Shown here: positions 1 to 5,962 of the stretch, piece after piece
Layout: each line of letters begins with the position of its first letter
Position numbering within the stretch: position 1 is the first letter of the stretch
Assembly: GCA_023392205.1 (NCBI GenBank)
Contig: JAEVZN010000094.1
Coordinates: forward strand, 1 to 11,437
Direction of reading: 5' to 3'
Source: Pseudomonadota bacterium
GTDB taxonomy: Bacteria; Pseudomonadota; Alphaproteobacteria; Rhizobiales; Xanthobacteraceae
DNA: 11,437 nt
Made by a program: the position numbers and the translations under genes
The notes under the pieces: generated by a model
Seen by the model: the letters and a program-made list of their open reading frames with translations, nothing else
Databases searched by the model: none
What the model was told of the DNA's origin: nothing

Positions 1-261
1 CGCAAACACGGTTGCGATCATCGCGGCGATAAACCTGTCGAAACCCGGACGATTGCCGCCGATGGCATCGCGCATGATGATGAAGGGCGCAGCGAAGACC
101 AGAAACGGAACATGCGCCGCGGCCGCGGGTCCGGTGCCGTCACCAAAGATGTTGAAGCTCGGCGGCCGTCGCGTCAGCAACTGGTATCCCGTCCCGAGTG
201 CACCCGCGACGGAAAATCCCAGCAACAGAATACAGATAGCTTGCAATGCGTCGGCCGACAC
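1..261 (-). CDS. DUF6949-like small membrane protein (5' part, runs off the window)
   Basis: This is the N-terminal part of a minus-strand gene. It is open from a GTG at 261 to the left edge (87 codons), with an in-frame stop upstream and no better start. The translation begins VSADALQAICILLLGFSV and has a hydrophobic helix at about residues 5-22. A polar stretch (RRPPSFNIFGDG) follows, then a second hydrophobic segment around HVPFLVFAAPFIIMRDAI. This layout and the FAAPFIIMR motif recall short membrane proteins of Hyphomicrobiales annotated as DUF6949; the family name is from memory. A GGAG lies about 10 nt upstream of the GTG. It diverges from the gene at 427 across a 165-nt gap that holds a CtrA-type box. 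Its function is unknown. Confidence 0.72.
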   Translation of the reverse strand, partial: MSADALQAICILLLGFSVAGALGTGYQLLTRRPPSFNIFGDGTGPAAAAHVPFLVFAAPFIIMRDAIGGNRPGFDRFIAAMIATVFA

Positions 262-330
262 CGTCCGGAAACTCCGCCCACAGATCTGAAATTGATGTGT
301 GACAAAGCGCGAGGCGCCGCCAGCGCTTAG

Positions 331-345
331 TTAAGGAAAGGTTAA
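331..345. promoter_or_regulatory. Candidate CtrA-binding box, TTAA-N7-TTAAC
   Basis: TTAA at 331-334 and TTAA at 342-345 are separated by exactly seven bases, and the next base is C. This matches the alphaproteobacterial CtrA consensus. The reverse strand also reads TTAA-N7-TTAAC. The box lies between two divergent genes, about 70 nt from the minus-strand start at 261 and about 80 nt from the plus-strand start at 427. TTAA is rare in such GC-rich DNA, which adds some weight, but binding is inferred only. Confidence 0.5.
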
Positions 346-388
346 CGGCACAAAAATCAAATCGCAAAGCAGTCCGGCGCTTGCGACC

Positions 389-394
389 TATACT
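389..394 (+). promoter_or_regulatory. Possible -10 element (TATACT) for the gene at 427
   Basis: TATACT is one base from TATAAT and lies 32 nt before the ATG at 427. No good -35 hexamer sits 16-18 nt upstream, so activated transcription, possibly through the upstream TTAA-N7-TTAAC box, would fit. This is a weak prediction. Confidence 0.3.
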
Positions 395-426
395 CCCGTG
401 ATTCGCATCTTCACCGGAGGACAGGC

Positions 427-1173
427 ATGGCCATCAGCCAGGCGCATCATGGTCAGCAGGCAGGGCGGAGCCGCGTGCGGCGCAAGCCGCGCGGCTTCCT
501 GTGGCTGCCGATGGCGGTATTCGTCACCGGCGTGATCTGCGCAGGCGTATTGGTCACCTATATCCTGTGGCCGCGCTGGCCGGCAGCCATCACCGCCGAT
601 GCGCCATCGGTACCGGTCACCGTGAACGGCGTGAATTTCAACATCCCCCCTGCCGCGATCCGCAACAAGGTCCAGCGCAAGCCCGGCACCCAGGATCGCG
701 TCGATCTCGTGTTCCTGTGGCCCTCGCTCACGCCGCCCGACGCGACCAACCGGCCCGAAACGCCGGTGCTGTCGGCTGGCCCCATTGAGCGGACCAGCAA
801 CCGCCTGTTCATGACCATCGCATCCTACGGCAACACGCTGCCGGTGAAGGAACGCTTCGAGAGCATCTATCCGCGTTATCTGGAACCAAGCATCGGCACC
901 GGCGGGGCCGGACTGACGGTGCGCCCGTTTCAGGCCGGCTCCCCCTATCAGGGCGAGGACCTGATTTTCGACGACGCCGCGCAGCCCGGTTTCATCACGC
1001 GCTGCTCGCGCGATGGCAAGGCCGGCACGCTTGGCATCTGTCTGTATGAAAAACGCGCGGGCGCCGCCGAGATCACCGCGCGCTTTCCGCGCGCATGGCT
1101 CACGGACTGGCGCGACGTGCAGGCCGGCATCGAGCGGCTGGTCGGCGAGATGCGCGGCACGCCACGCCGATAG
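427..1173 (+). CDS. Membrane-anchored conserved hypothetical protein
   Basis: A 248-residue protein of unknown function. A basic cytoplasmic tail (RSRVRRKPR) precedes one transmembrane helix at about residues 23-48, so the rest is probably periplasmic and held by an uncleaved anchor. The soluble part opens with SVPVTVNGVNFNIPPAAIRNKVQRKPG, followed by RVDLVFLWPSLTPPD. Similar text occurs in uncharacterised Bradyrhizobiaceae proteins as I remember them. Two cysteines late in the domain (ITRCSRD and LGICLYEK) could form a periplasmic disulfide. GGAGG lies 5 nt before the ATG, which fixes the start. The TAG stop coincides with the first three bases of the repeat at 1171-1275. A CtrA-type site and a TATACT element lie upstream. 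Confidence 0.85.
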   Translation: MAISQAHHGQQAGRSRVRRKPRGFLWLPMAVFVTGVICAGVLVTYILWPRWPAAITADAPSVPVTVNGVNFNIPPAAIRNKVQRKPGTQDRVDLVFLWPSLTPPDATNRPETPVLSAGPIERTSNRLFMTIASYGNTLPVKERFESIYPRYLEPSIGTGGAGLTVRPFQAGSPYQGEDLIFDDAAQPGFITRCSRDGKAGTLGICLYEKRAGAAEITARFPRAWLTDWRDVQAGIERLVGEMRGTPRR

Positions 1174-1275
1174 AGCGTTTGCGAGCGAAGTGAATACCGG
1201 TTCGCGTCAAGAAAACGCGTCAATGCAAGAATCTAGAGCCCGGCTTTGATCCCATCAATGCCGGAATGGCTCTAG
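1171..1275 (+). repeat. Intergenic palindromic repeat, copy 1 (Bradyrhizobium-type)
   Basis: A roughly 105-bp element made of a 53-nt conserved block (1174-1226, starting AGCGTTTGCGAGCGAAGTG) and a terminal hairpin at 1233-1275. An inverted copy is at 9907-9997. By hand alignment about 45 of 53 bases agree in the block, and both copies carry CCGGCTTTGATC in the hairpin at nearly the same distance. The block is itself partly self-complementary (GCGTTT with AAACGC). I recognise this as a common repeat in Bradyrhizobium and Rhodopseudomonas relatives. It overlaps the TAG stop codon of the upstream gene. Confidence 0.85.
1233..1275. terminator. Hairpin between convergent gene ends
   Basis: An outer stem of CTAGAGCC (1233-1240) with GGCTCTAG (1268-1275) encloses an inner stem of CCGGC and TTGAT with ATCAA and GCCGG around a CCC loop. 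It lies between the convergent ends of the plus gene (stop at 1173) and the minus gene (stop at 1290). No strong T-run follows on either strand, so it may be an imperfect terminator or a 3'-end stabiliser. Confidence 0.5.
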
Positions 1276-1289
1276 CGGCCGCAGACCTG

Positions 1290-1502
1290 TTACGGCTCGA
1301 GATCGGTCTCCAGAATGGCCATCTGAAAATTGTAGGACTTGTCGTCATCCTCGTCGTCCACGAACAGGACGCCGATAAATTCCTCACCGATATAGACCTC
1401 AGCGGAATCGTCTTTCTTCGGACGCGGCACGACCCGGATTCTGGGATTGTCGAACAGACGCTTCAGATAGGCGTCGATTTTCTTGATTTCCTGAACGTCC
1501 AC
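1290..1502 (-). CDS. DUF3126 family protein
   Basis: A 70-residue acidic protein. The sequence runs VDVQEIKKIDAYLKRLF, then PRIRVVPRPKKDDSAEVYIG, then EEFIGVLFVDDEDDDKSYNF. The RPKKDDSAEVY and GVLFVDDEDDD stretches match what I recall of the DUF3126 family, which is widespread in Hyphomicrobiales and has no known function. I chose the GTG at 1502: GGAG sits 7 nt upstream and the resulting length fits the family. An in-frame ATG at 1541 would add 13 unlikely residues that fall inside a hairpin. It lies 75 nt downstream of cysE on the same strand, probably cotranscribed. There is no signal peptide or membrane segment, so it should be cytoplasmic. Confidence 0.88.
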   Translation of the reverse strand: MDVQEIKKIDAYLKRLFDNPRIRVVPRPKKDDSAEVYIGEEFIGVLFVDDEDDDKSYNFQMAILETDLEP

Positions 1503-1524
1503 GCTGGTGCTCCAAATGGTCGAT

Positions 1525-1549
1525 GCGGGCGCATGCCACATGCACCCGC
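1525..1549 (-). other. Intercistronic hairpin between cysE and the DUF3126 gene
   Basis: GCGGG (1525-1529) and GCATG (1531-1535) pair with CATGC (1539-1543) and CCCGC (1545-1549) around a CCA loop, with one C/A mismatch. In the minus-strand transcript it lies after the cysE stop and ends about 22 nt before the DUF3126 GTG. No U-run follows, so it is unlikely to be a full terminator. It could partly terminate, protect an mRNA end or mark a processing site. Confidence 0.5.
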
Positions 1550-1577
1550 TGGCAAAGTTTGGAAGGTCGCAAATTGT

Positions 1578-2399
1578 CTAGCCGCTTCCGACGTCGAAGA
1601 CCATGTCCATCCGCCGGGAGGGTTCCGCGCAGCCGGCTGTGCCGACCACCCGCGCCGGGACGCCGGCAACCGTGACGTTGTTGGGGACGGGCTTGATCAC
1701 GACGGACCCGGATGCAATCCGGGCGCAATGGCCGACCTCGATATTGCCGAGGATTTTAGCTCCCGCGCCGATCAGCACGCCATGGCGAATCTTCGGATGG
1801 CGGTCGCCATCCTCCTTGCCGGTACCGCCGAGTGTCACGCCGTGCAGCATCGACACATCGTCTTCGACCACAGCGGTCTCGCCAACCACCAAACCGGTGG
1901 CATGGTCGAGGAAGATGCCCCGCCCGATCTTCGCATTCGGATGGATGTCGCACTGGAACACGGCCGACGAACGACTCTGCAGATAATAGGCAAAGTCCTT
2001 GCGGTTCTTGCGATACAGCCAATGTGACAGCCGGTGCGTGACGATGGCGTGAAAGCCCTTGAAATAAAGAACCGGCTCGATGAAGCGGTCGGCGGCCGGG
2101 TCGCGATCGCAGGTGGCCACGATGTCGGCGCGGAAAGCGTCTCCGATCGTCGGCTCATCCTCCAGCGCATCGCCATAGGCCTGCCTTATCATTTCCGCTG
2201 AGACATCGTTGTGGTTCAGCCGCTCGGACACCCGATGCACCACCGCCTCTTCGAGACTGTCGTGATGAAGGATGGTGGAAAACAGGAAACTCGCGAGCGC
2301 CGGCTCCTGGCGCACGATCTCCTGCGCCTCGTCACGGACCTGCGCCCAGACCGGATCGAGCTTGCCGATGCTGGCCAGCCGGGTTTGCACGTGCGCCAT
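1578..2399 (-). CDS. cysE: Serine O-acetyltransferase
   Basis: It acetylates L-serine with acetyl-CoA to O-acetylserine, the first step of cysteine biosynthesis, in the cytoplasm. The protein has 273 residues, the length of E. coli CysE. An N-terminal helical domain (about 1-140) precedes a left-handed beta-helix of hexapeptide repeats (about 150-253). It carries DIHPNAKIGRG, then FLDHATGLVVGETAVVEDDV, then TLGGTGKEDGDRHPKI, and NVTVAGVPARVVG. By alignment with E. coli, Asp151 and His166 match the catalytic Asp143/His158 pair, and His201 lies in the GDRHPK loop. The ATG at 2399 has GAGG 7 nt upstream; an in-frame extension to 2495 lacks family similarity. The C terminus ends FDVGSG and lacks the terminal isoleucine that inserts into the CysK active site in the cysteine synthase complex. 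Confidence 0.96.
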   Translation of the reverse strand: MAHVQTRLASIGKLDPVWAQVRDEAQEIVRQEPALASFLFSTILHHDSLEEAVVHRVSERLNHNDVSAEMIRQAYGDALEDEPTIGDAFRADIVATCDRDPAADRFIEPVLYFKGFHAIVTHRLSHWLYRKNRKDFAYYLQSRSSAVFQCDIHPNAKIGRGIFLDHATGLVVGETAVVEDDVSMLHGVTLGGTGKEDGDRHPKIRHGVLIGAGAKILGNIEVGHCARIASGSVVIKPVPNNVTVAGVPARVVGTAGCAEPSRRMDMVFDVGSG

Positions 2400-2509
2400 G
2401 ATACGTCCTCGCAACTTTGGCTCTTCGTAAGCGAACACATAGACGCTGCAAATGATCTCCGCCACCCCCCATTCGCTCGGGATCACGCCCACCATTTGCG
2501 CATAGCTGG

Positions 2510-2522
2510 AGAATAATATTCT
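2510..2522. promoter_or_regulatory. AT-rich 13-bp palindrome upstream of cysE
   Basis: AGAATA-A-TATTCT is a perfect inverted repeat (6-1-6) in the 147-nt gap before cysE, about 111 nt upstream of its start. It is strikingly AT-rich for this DNA. On the minus strand a weak promoter (TTGTAG, 16 nt, TATGCG) overlaps it. It could be an operator or part of the cysE promoter; no known regulator is assigned. Confidence 0.35.
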
Positions 2523-2546
2523 ACAAACGCACTCCGCAGGCGGCGC

Positions 2547-3473
2547 TCAAGCGCGCGCGGCGTTGCCCGATTGCGCCCTGTCAGCGGCCTGCCTGCGGGA
2601 CAGAAAATCGAGCACGGCATCGGAGAAATGATCGTTCTGATCGCCCGCCACCATGTGTCTCGCACCCGTCACGTCGACATATTCGGCCTGCGGAACGAGG
2701 TCGAGGAACTCGCGGACATGCGCCTCCTGTACAAGCTCCGACGACCCGCCGCGCACCAGCAAGGCCGGAATCTTGATATTGGCAGCAGCATTCAGCATCG
2801 AACGTTCCAGCAATTCGCGGTCGGGATCGAACCGCCCACGCCCGTCCATGAAGCGCGGGTCCCAATGCCATCGCCAGCGGCCGTCGTCCGACAGACGCAG
2901 ATTCTTTTTCAGCCCCTCGGTATTTTTCGGACGCGGACGGTGGGGCAGATATTGCGCAACCGCATCCGCCGCCTCTTCCACACTCGCAAAGCCATCGCGG
3001 GCATGCGCGCGCATGAACCCCTGCACTTTGGCAACGCCCTCGTAATCCACGCGAGGCGTGATATCGACCAGCACCAGCGAGGACAGCAGATGCGAACCGG
3101 TGTCGCGCAGCGTCTCCCCCTCCGCCAGCATGGACGAAATGCCGCCGAGAGACGCGCCGATGGCGGCAGGCTTCACGCCATCGCGCCGCACCAGTTCGGT
3201 GGCGACAGCCTTCACGTCATCGGCAAATTGCTGGAAGGAATAGGCGCCATCCGAAACCCATTCGGATTCGCCGTGACCGCGCTGGTCGATCGCGTAGGCG
3301 GCCCAGCCGCGCTGCGCGAGAATATTGGCGGTCGCACGCCAGGCATGGCGGGTCTGTCCGCCGCCATGCAGCAGGATGACCGGATGACCGCCCTCACCGA
3401 AGACATCGCTCACCAGTTTGTTGTCGTGCGCGCCGGAGAAAGTCGCGGTGGCGGGTATCACATGTCTGGTCAT
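2547..3473 (-). CDS. Alpha/beta-fold hydrolase
   Basis: A 308-residue cytoplasmic alpha/beta hydrolase with no signal peptide. The oxyanion-hole motif HGGGQTRHAW is at 36-45, DQRGHGES at 63-70, the nucleophile elbow GASLGG at 106-111 (Ser108), and the catalytic His in GARHMVAGD (His273). Glu246 in RGGSSELV sits where the family usually has an acidic residue, so the triad is probably Ser108-Glu246-His273. The substrate cannot be told; relatives include esterases, epoxide hydrolase-like and haloperoxidase-like proteins. It starts 9 nt after the stop of the upstream hydrolase gene and has no clear ribosome binding site, which suggests translational coupling. The last 20 or so residues (RRQAADRAQSGNAARA) look like a disordered tail. 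Confidence 0.9.
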   Translation of the reverse strand: MTRHVIPATATFSGAHDNKLVSDVFGEGGHPVILLHGGGQTRHAWRATANILAQRGWAAYAIDQRGHGESEWVSDGAYSFQQFADDVKAVATELVRRDGVKPAAIGASLGGISSMLAEGETLRDTGSHLLSSLVLVDITPRVDYEGVAKVQGFMRAHARDGFASVEEAADAVAQYLPHRPRPKNTEGLKKNLRLSDDGRWRWHWDPRFMDGRGRFDPDRELLERSMLNAAANIKIPALLVRGGSSELVQEAHVREFLDLVPQAEYVDVTGARHMVAGDQNDHFSDAVLDFLSRRQAADRAQSGNAARA

Positions 3474-3482
3474 GGCAATTCG

Positions 3483-4235
3483 CTACGGGCGCACGTTGAG
3501 AAAGTCCAGAACGGCCGTCTTGAACACCTTGTCGCCCACCGCGAGCATGTGATCGCGGCCGGGGATATCGAGCGCGCGCGCATTCGGCATCAGGGCTGCG
3601 AGATCCTGCGCGGAGCCTGCGACATCGTCCTTCGTACCGATGGCAATGAGCGCAGGCATTGCAATCCGCGCGACTTCAGCTTCCGACATGGTCTGGCGCG
3701 TGCCGCGGATACAGGCCGCGAGCGCACGACGGTCGGACTTGGTCTGGTCGGCGAAAGCGCGGAAGGTACGGCCCATCGGATCGCTAACGTCGTCAAGGCT
3801 TGGTGCATCGAGCGCGTCGGCCACTTTCTCAGGCAAGCCAACGCCGTCCACAAGGCGATAGCCCAGCCCGCCCAGAATGGCCGACCGCACGCGATCCGGA
3901 TGCGCAGCGGCGAGAAAAGCCGTGATGCGGGCGCCCATCGAATAGCCGAACACATCCGCCTGAGCGATATCCAGATGATCAAGCAGCGCACGCGCATCTT
4001 CGCCCATCTTGTTCGTATGGTAGTCGGCCGGTTCATAGAGCTTGGTGGATTCGCCATGCCCACGATTGTCGAGCGCGATCACGCGATGACCTGCACCGGT
4101 CAGGGTCGTCACCCAGCCGGGATAGACCCAGTTGACCGAGCGATTGGAGGCGAAGCCGTGAATGAGCAGGATGGGTTCGCCCTGGCCTTCGTCGAGATAG
4201 GCGATCTCCACGTCGCCATGTTGAAATGTCGGCAT
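3483..4235 (-). CDS. Alpha/beta-fold hydrolase (second, upstream copy)
   Basis: A 250-residue alpha/beta hydrolase, about the size of a minimal catalytic domain. The motifs are HGFASNRSVNW (26-36), DNRGHGES (56-63), the nucleophile elbow GYSMGA (97-102, Ser99), the acid in GTKDDVAG (Asp203 or Asp204) and the catalytic His in GRDHM (His229), so the triad is intact. I chose the ATG at 4235, where similarity begins (MPTFQHGDVEIAYLDEGQGEP); the open frame extends to 4460 but that part overlaps the upstream gene and looks non-coding. It lies 38 nt after the membrane-protein gene and 9 nt before the next hydrolase, so all three are probably one transcript. It shares the fold and motif order with its neighbour but differs in length and in the motifs themselves, so they are not a recent duplication. 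The substrate is unknown. Confidence 0.9.
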   Translation of the reverse strand: MPTFQHGDVEIAYLDEGQGEPILLIHGFASNRSVNWVYPGWVTTLTGAGHRVIALDNRGHGESTKLYEPADYHTNKMGEDARALLDHLDIAQADVFGYSMGARITAFLAAAHPDRVRSAILGGLGYRLVDGVGLPEKVADALDAPSLDDVSDPMGRTFRAFADQTKSDRRALAACIRGTRQTMSEAEVARIAMPALIAIGTKDDVAGSAQDLAALMPNARALDIPGRDHMLAVGDKVFKTAVLDFLNVRP

Positions 4236-4273
4236 ATCGGAAATTGGCAGTCCTTGTTGGTGACGGCCGGACC

Positions 4274-5503
4274 CTAGACCTGCACGGACGCCATTGCCAA
4301 GCGCGGCTCGGCCGCTTGCAGGTCTGCCATGCGGGCTTCCTGCTCGCGCAAGGCGCGGCGTGCGCGCCTCAGCTTGCCGCGCTGCAGACTGCGCCATGTC
4401 GCACGCTCCACCGCGCTCTTGGCGGACGCCACAAAGCCGAACAGCGTCAGGGCCGCCCACAGGATCCAGAGCGAGAGATCAAAAGCCGCCACACTCAGTG
4501 CGATCGCGCCGCGTCCGAGCAACTTCAAGGTGGCGCGCGTCTTGCCGCCTTGCTTCTCGGCGAGCTTGGCGACACGCGCCATCTGCCTCGGATTGTCGGC
4601 AATCTTCAAGCCGTCCATGGCCGCTCGGGTGCCGGCCTTGGCCTGCACTTGTCCGACATTGCGGGTCAGCCGCAACAAATCGTCGGCCTTCTCCACCTTG
4701 ACCGCACCGCGCACCGCACGCACCGCAATCGCGGGTTCGGTGATCGAGGCGGAGGCCAGAGCTTTGCGCACCGCACCGCCATCGACCACGCCGCGCATCG
4801 TGCGCGACACCGATTCAGCCATCCGCGCAGAGATGCGACCGGTCTTGCGGGCGGCCTTCACCACCGATAATCCCGCGCGGGCCGGCGCGGCCGCGCCGAG
4901 CGAGGCGTAAGTGCCAGCGGTAATCGCAATTCCCACCGCAGACAGGCCGAGGATCAGATGATCCGGCTCCTGTCCTGCGGCCATTTTCGATCCTTCGCGC
5001 ACGGCGTCGCGGATGTCGCCGAACACGAACAGATCGCCTGCTGCCGTGCCGGCAAGGCTCACGAGATCGTCCGGCTCACCGACGATCAATCCACGCGTGA
5101 AGTTGCTGGCGATGGCAAATACGCCACTGGCTTTGGCCACCGCCGCATCGACCCGGGCGATAAGCTCGGGTGACAAAGGCACATTGCGGTCCCGGGCAAG
5201 TTCCACAAAGCTCTGCGCGAGTTCCGGGTCGCCTTCTGCCAGCGCCGATTCGATCTCGCGCACGGCAACGACGGCGTTGAAGCTGCGGTCGAGCTGGCGG
5301 TCGGCCAGTGCGCCGGGATCATCCTGGACCGCCAGCAGCCACCCCGATTCGACCGCTTGCGGCAGCAGCGCGACCGCGCCCACCGCGCAGAATCCCGCGG
5401 CGACCATGGCGACCTTGATGCGCAAAATCCCGGTCCGGGCCGTCTTGCGGCGGACCTGACAACTGGAGTTTTCCTCCACGGGGATTGGCCGGGTACGGAA
5501 CAC
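4274..5503 (-). CDS. Conserved hypothetical multi-pass membrane protein
   Basis: A 409-residue protein that I do not recognise beyond its being typical of Hyphomicrobiales. Hydrophobic segments lie at about residues 29-50, 182-206 and 333-360. The first follows a basic N-terminal tail. Residues 60-175 are soluble and rich in acidic and helical sequence (REIESALAEGDPELAQSFVEL), and 210-330 are basic and alanine-rich. The C terminus (about 370-400, RGKLRRARRALREQEARM) looks like a charged helix. I chose the GTG at 5503 because GGAGGT lies 8 nt upstream. It is the first gene of the run leading to the two hydrolases. The tandem placement might mean the hydrolases work near the membrane, but that is only inference. 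Confidence 0.8.
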   Translation of the reverse strand: MFRTRPIPVEENSSCQVRRKTARTGILRIKVAMVAAGFCAVGAVALLPQAVESGWLLAVQDDPGALADRQLDRSFNAVVAVREIESALAEGDPELAQSFVELARDRNVPLSPELIARVDAAVAKASGVFAIASNFTRGLIVGEPDDLVSLAGTAAGDLFVFGDIRDAVREGSKMAAGQEPDHLILGLSAVGIAITAGTYASLGAAAPARAGLSVVKAARKTGRISARMAESVSRTMRGVVDGGAVRKALASASITEPAIAVRAVRGAVKVEKADDLLRLTRNVGQVQAKAGTRAAMDGLKIADNPRQMARVAKLAEKQGGKTRATLKLLGRGAIALSVAAFDLSLWILWAALTLFGFVASAKSAVERATWRSLQRGKLRRARRALREQEARMADLQAAEPRLAMASVQV

Positions 5504-5522
5504 GGCGCCAGACCTCCGTTGC

Positions 5523-5538
5523 CGCTGAATTCTCAGCG
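5523..5538. other. Small hairpin just upstream of the 5503 gene
   Basis: CGCTGA (5523-5528) and TCAGCG (5533-5538) form a perfect 6-bp stem with a 4-base loop. In the minus-strand leader it ends only a few bases before the strong GGAGGT of the gene starting at 5503, so it could influence its translation or be an operator half-site pair. A second inverted repeat, AACCGG with CCGGTT (5555-5576), lies further upstream in the same divergent gap. Confidence 0.35.
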
Positions 5539-5685
5539 TTCAATCTACAAGAAAAACCGGCCGCTCCGGACCGGTTCGACGCCGTGCGGTTAATGGCGCG
5601 ACGGCATTGATTTGCCATCTCGCCCCGCTATGGTCGGATGGATATAGTCACCGATCCCGACAAATTCGAGACGCACGAGCGCCCC

Positions 5686-5943
5686 ATGGCCGACCATGTC
5701 GTACCCCATTTCCACAATGAAGCCGGTGTGCCGGTCATCGAGATCGGGGCCAGGGAATTCATGTGCATCGGCGCGCGGCCGCCCTTCGATCACCCGCATA
5801 TTTTCTGTGATATGGGCGACGACACGGAAGTGATCTGCGAATATTGCTCGACATTGTTCCGCTATAATCCTGCGCTGGCGCCTGACGAAGCGCGGCCGGC
5901 GGAATGCGCGTTTACCGGATCCACGGAACCGAGAGCGGCCTGA
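5686..5943 (+). CDS. Zinc-finger protein, zf-CHCC (NDUFS6-like)
   Basis: An 85-residue protein beginning MADHVVPHFHNEAGVPVIEI. Cys27, His36, Cys51 and Cys54 have nearly the spacing of the zinc ligands of the mitochondrial complex I subunit NDUFS6 (9, about 15-16 and 3 residues apart). The surrounding HPHIFCDMGDDTEVICEYCS is typical of zf-CHCC. In alphaproteobacteria such proteins are accessory subunits of NADH dehydrogenase or are left unassigned. No nuo genes are in the window, so the role here is inferred from the family. An in-frame ATG at 5638 would add 16 residues; I prefer 5686 because family members as I recall start at MADHVVPHF, though neither start has a strong ribosome binding site. 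It lies 19 nt upstream of an FAD monooxygenase gene and is probably cotranscribed with it. Confidence 0.88.
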   Translation: MADHVVPHFHNEAGVPVIEIGAREFMCIGARPPFDHPHIFCDMGDDTEVICEYCSTLFRYNPALAPDEARPAECAFTGSTEPRAA

Positions 5944-5962
5944 GCTGCGGCCCGGAGCGGAC

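Noticed and set aside
1266..2027. A 253-codon plus-strand open frame over cysE and the DUF3126 gene
   Set aside because: It overlaps two well supported minus-strand genes and has no family resemblance or ribosome binding site.
2400..2495. In-frame extension of cysE to an ATG at 2495
   Set aside because: The extra 32 residues do not resemble CysE. The ATG at 2399 has GAGG at the right distance and gives the usual 273 residues.
2571..4277. A 568-codon open frame on the plus strand, antisense to both hydrolase genes
   Set aside because: Its protein is compositionally odd (rich in His, Arg, Gly, Ala) and has no recognisable motif. Both hydrolases on the other strand are in the same frame and have full catalytic motifs. 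Long antisense frames are expected in GC-rich DNA.
4236..4460. In-frame extension of the 250-residue hydrolase to 4460
   Set aside because: It overlaps the upstream membrane-protein gene by almost 190 nt and the extra residues are low-complexity. Similarity begins at the ATG at 4235.
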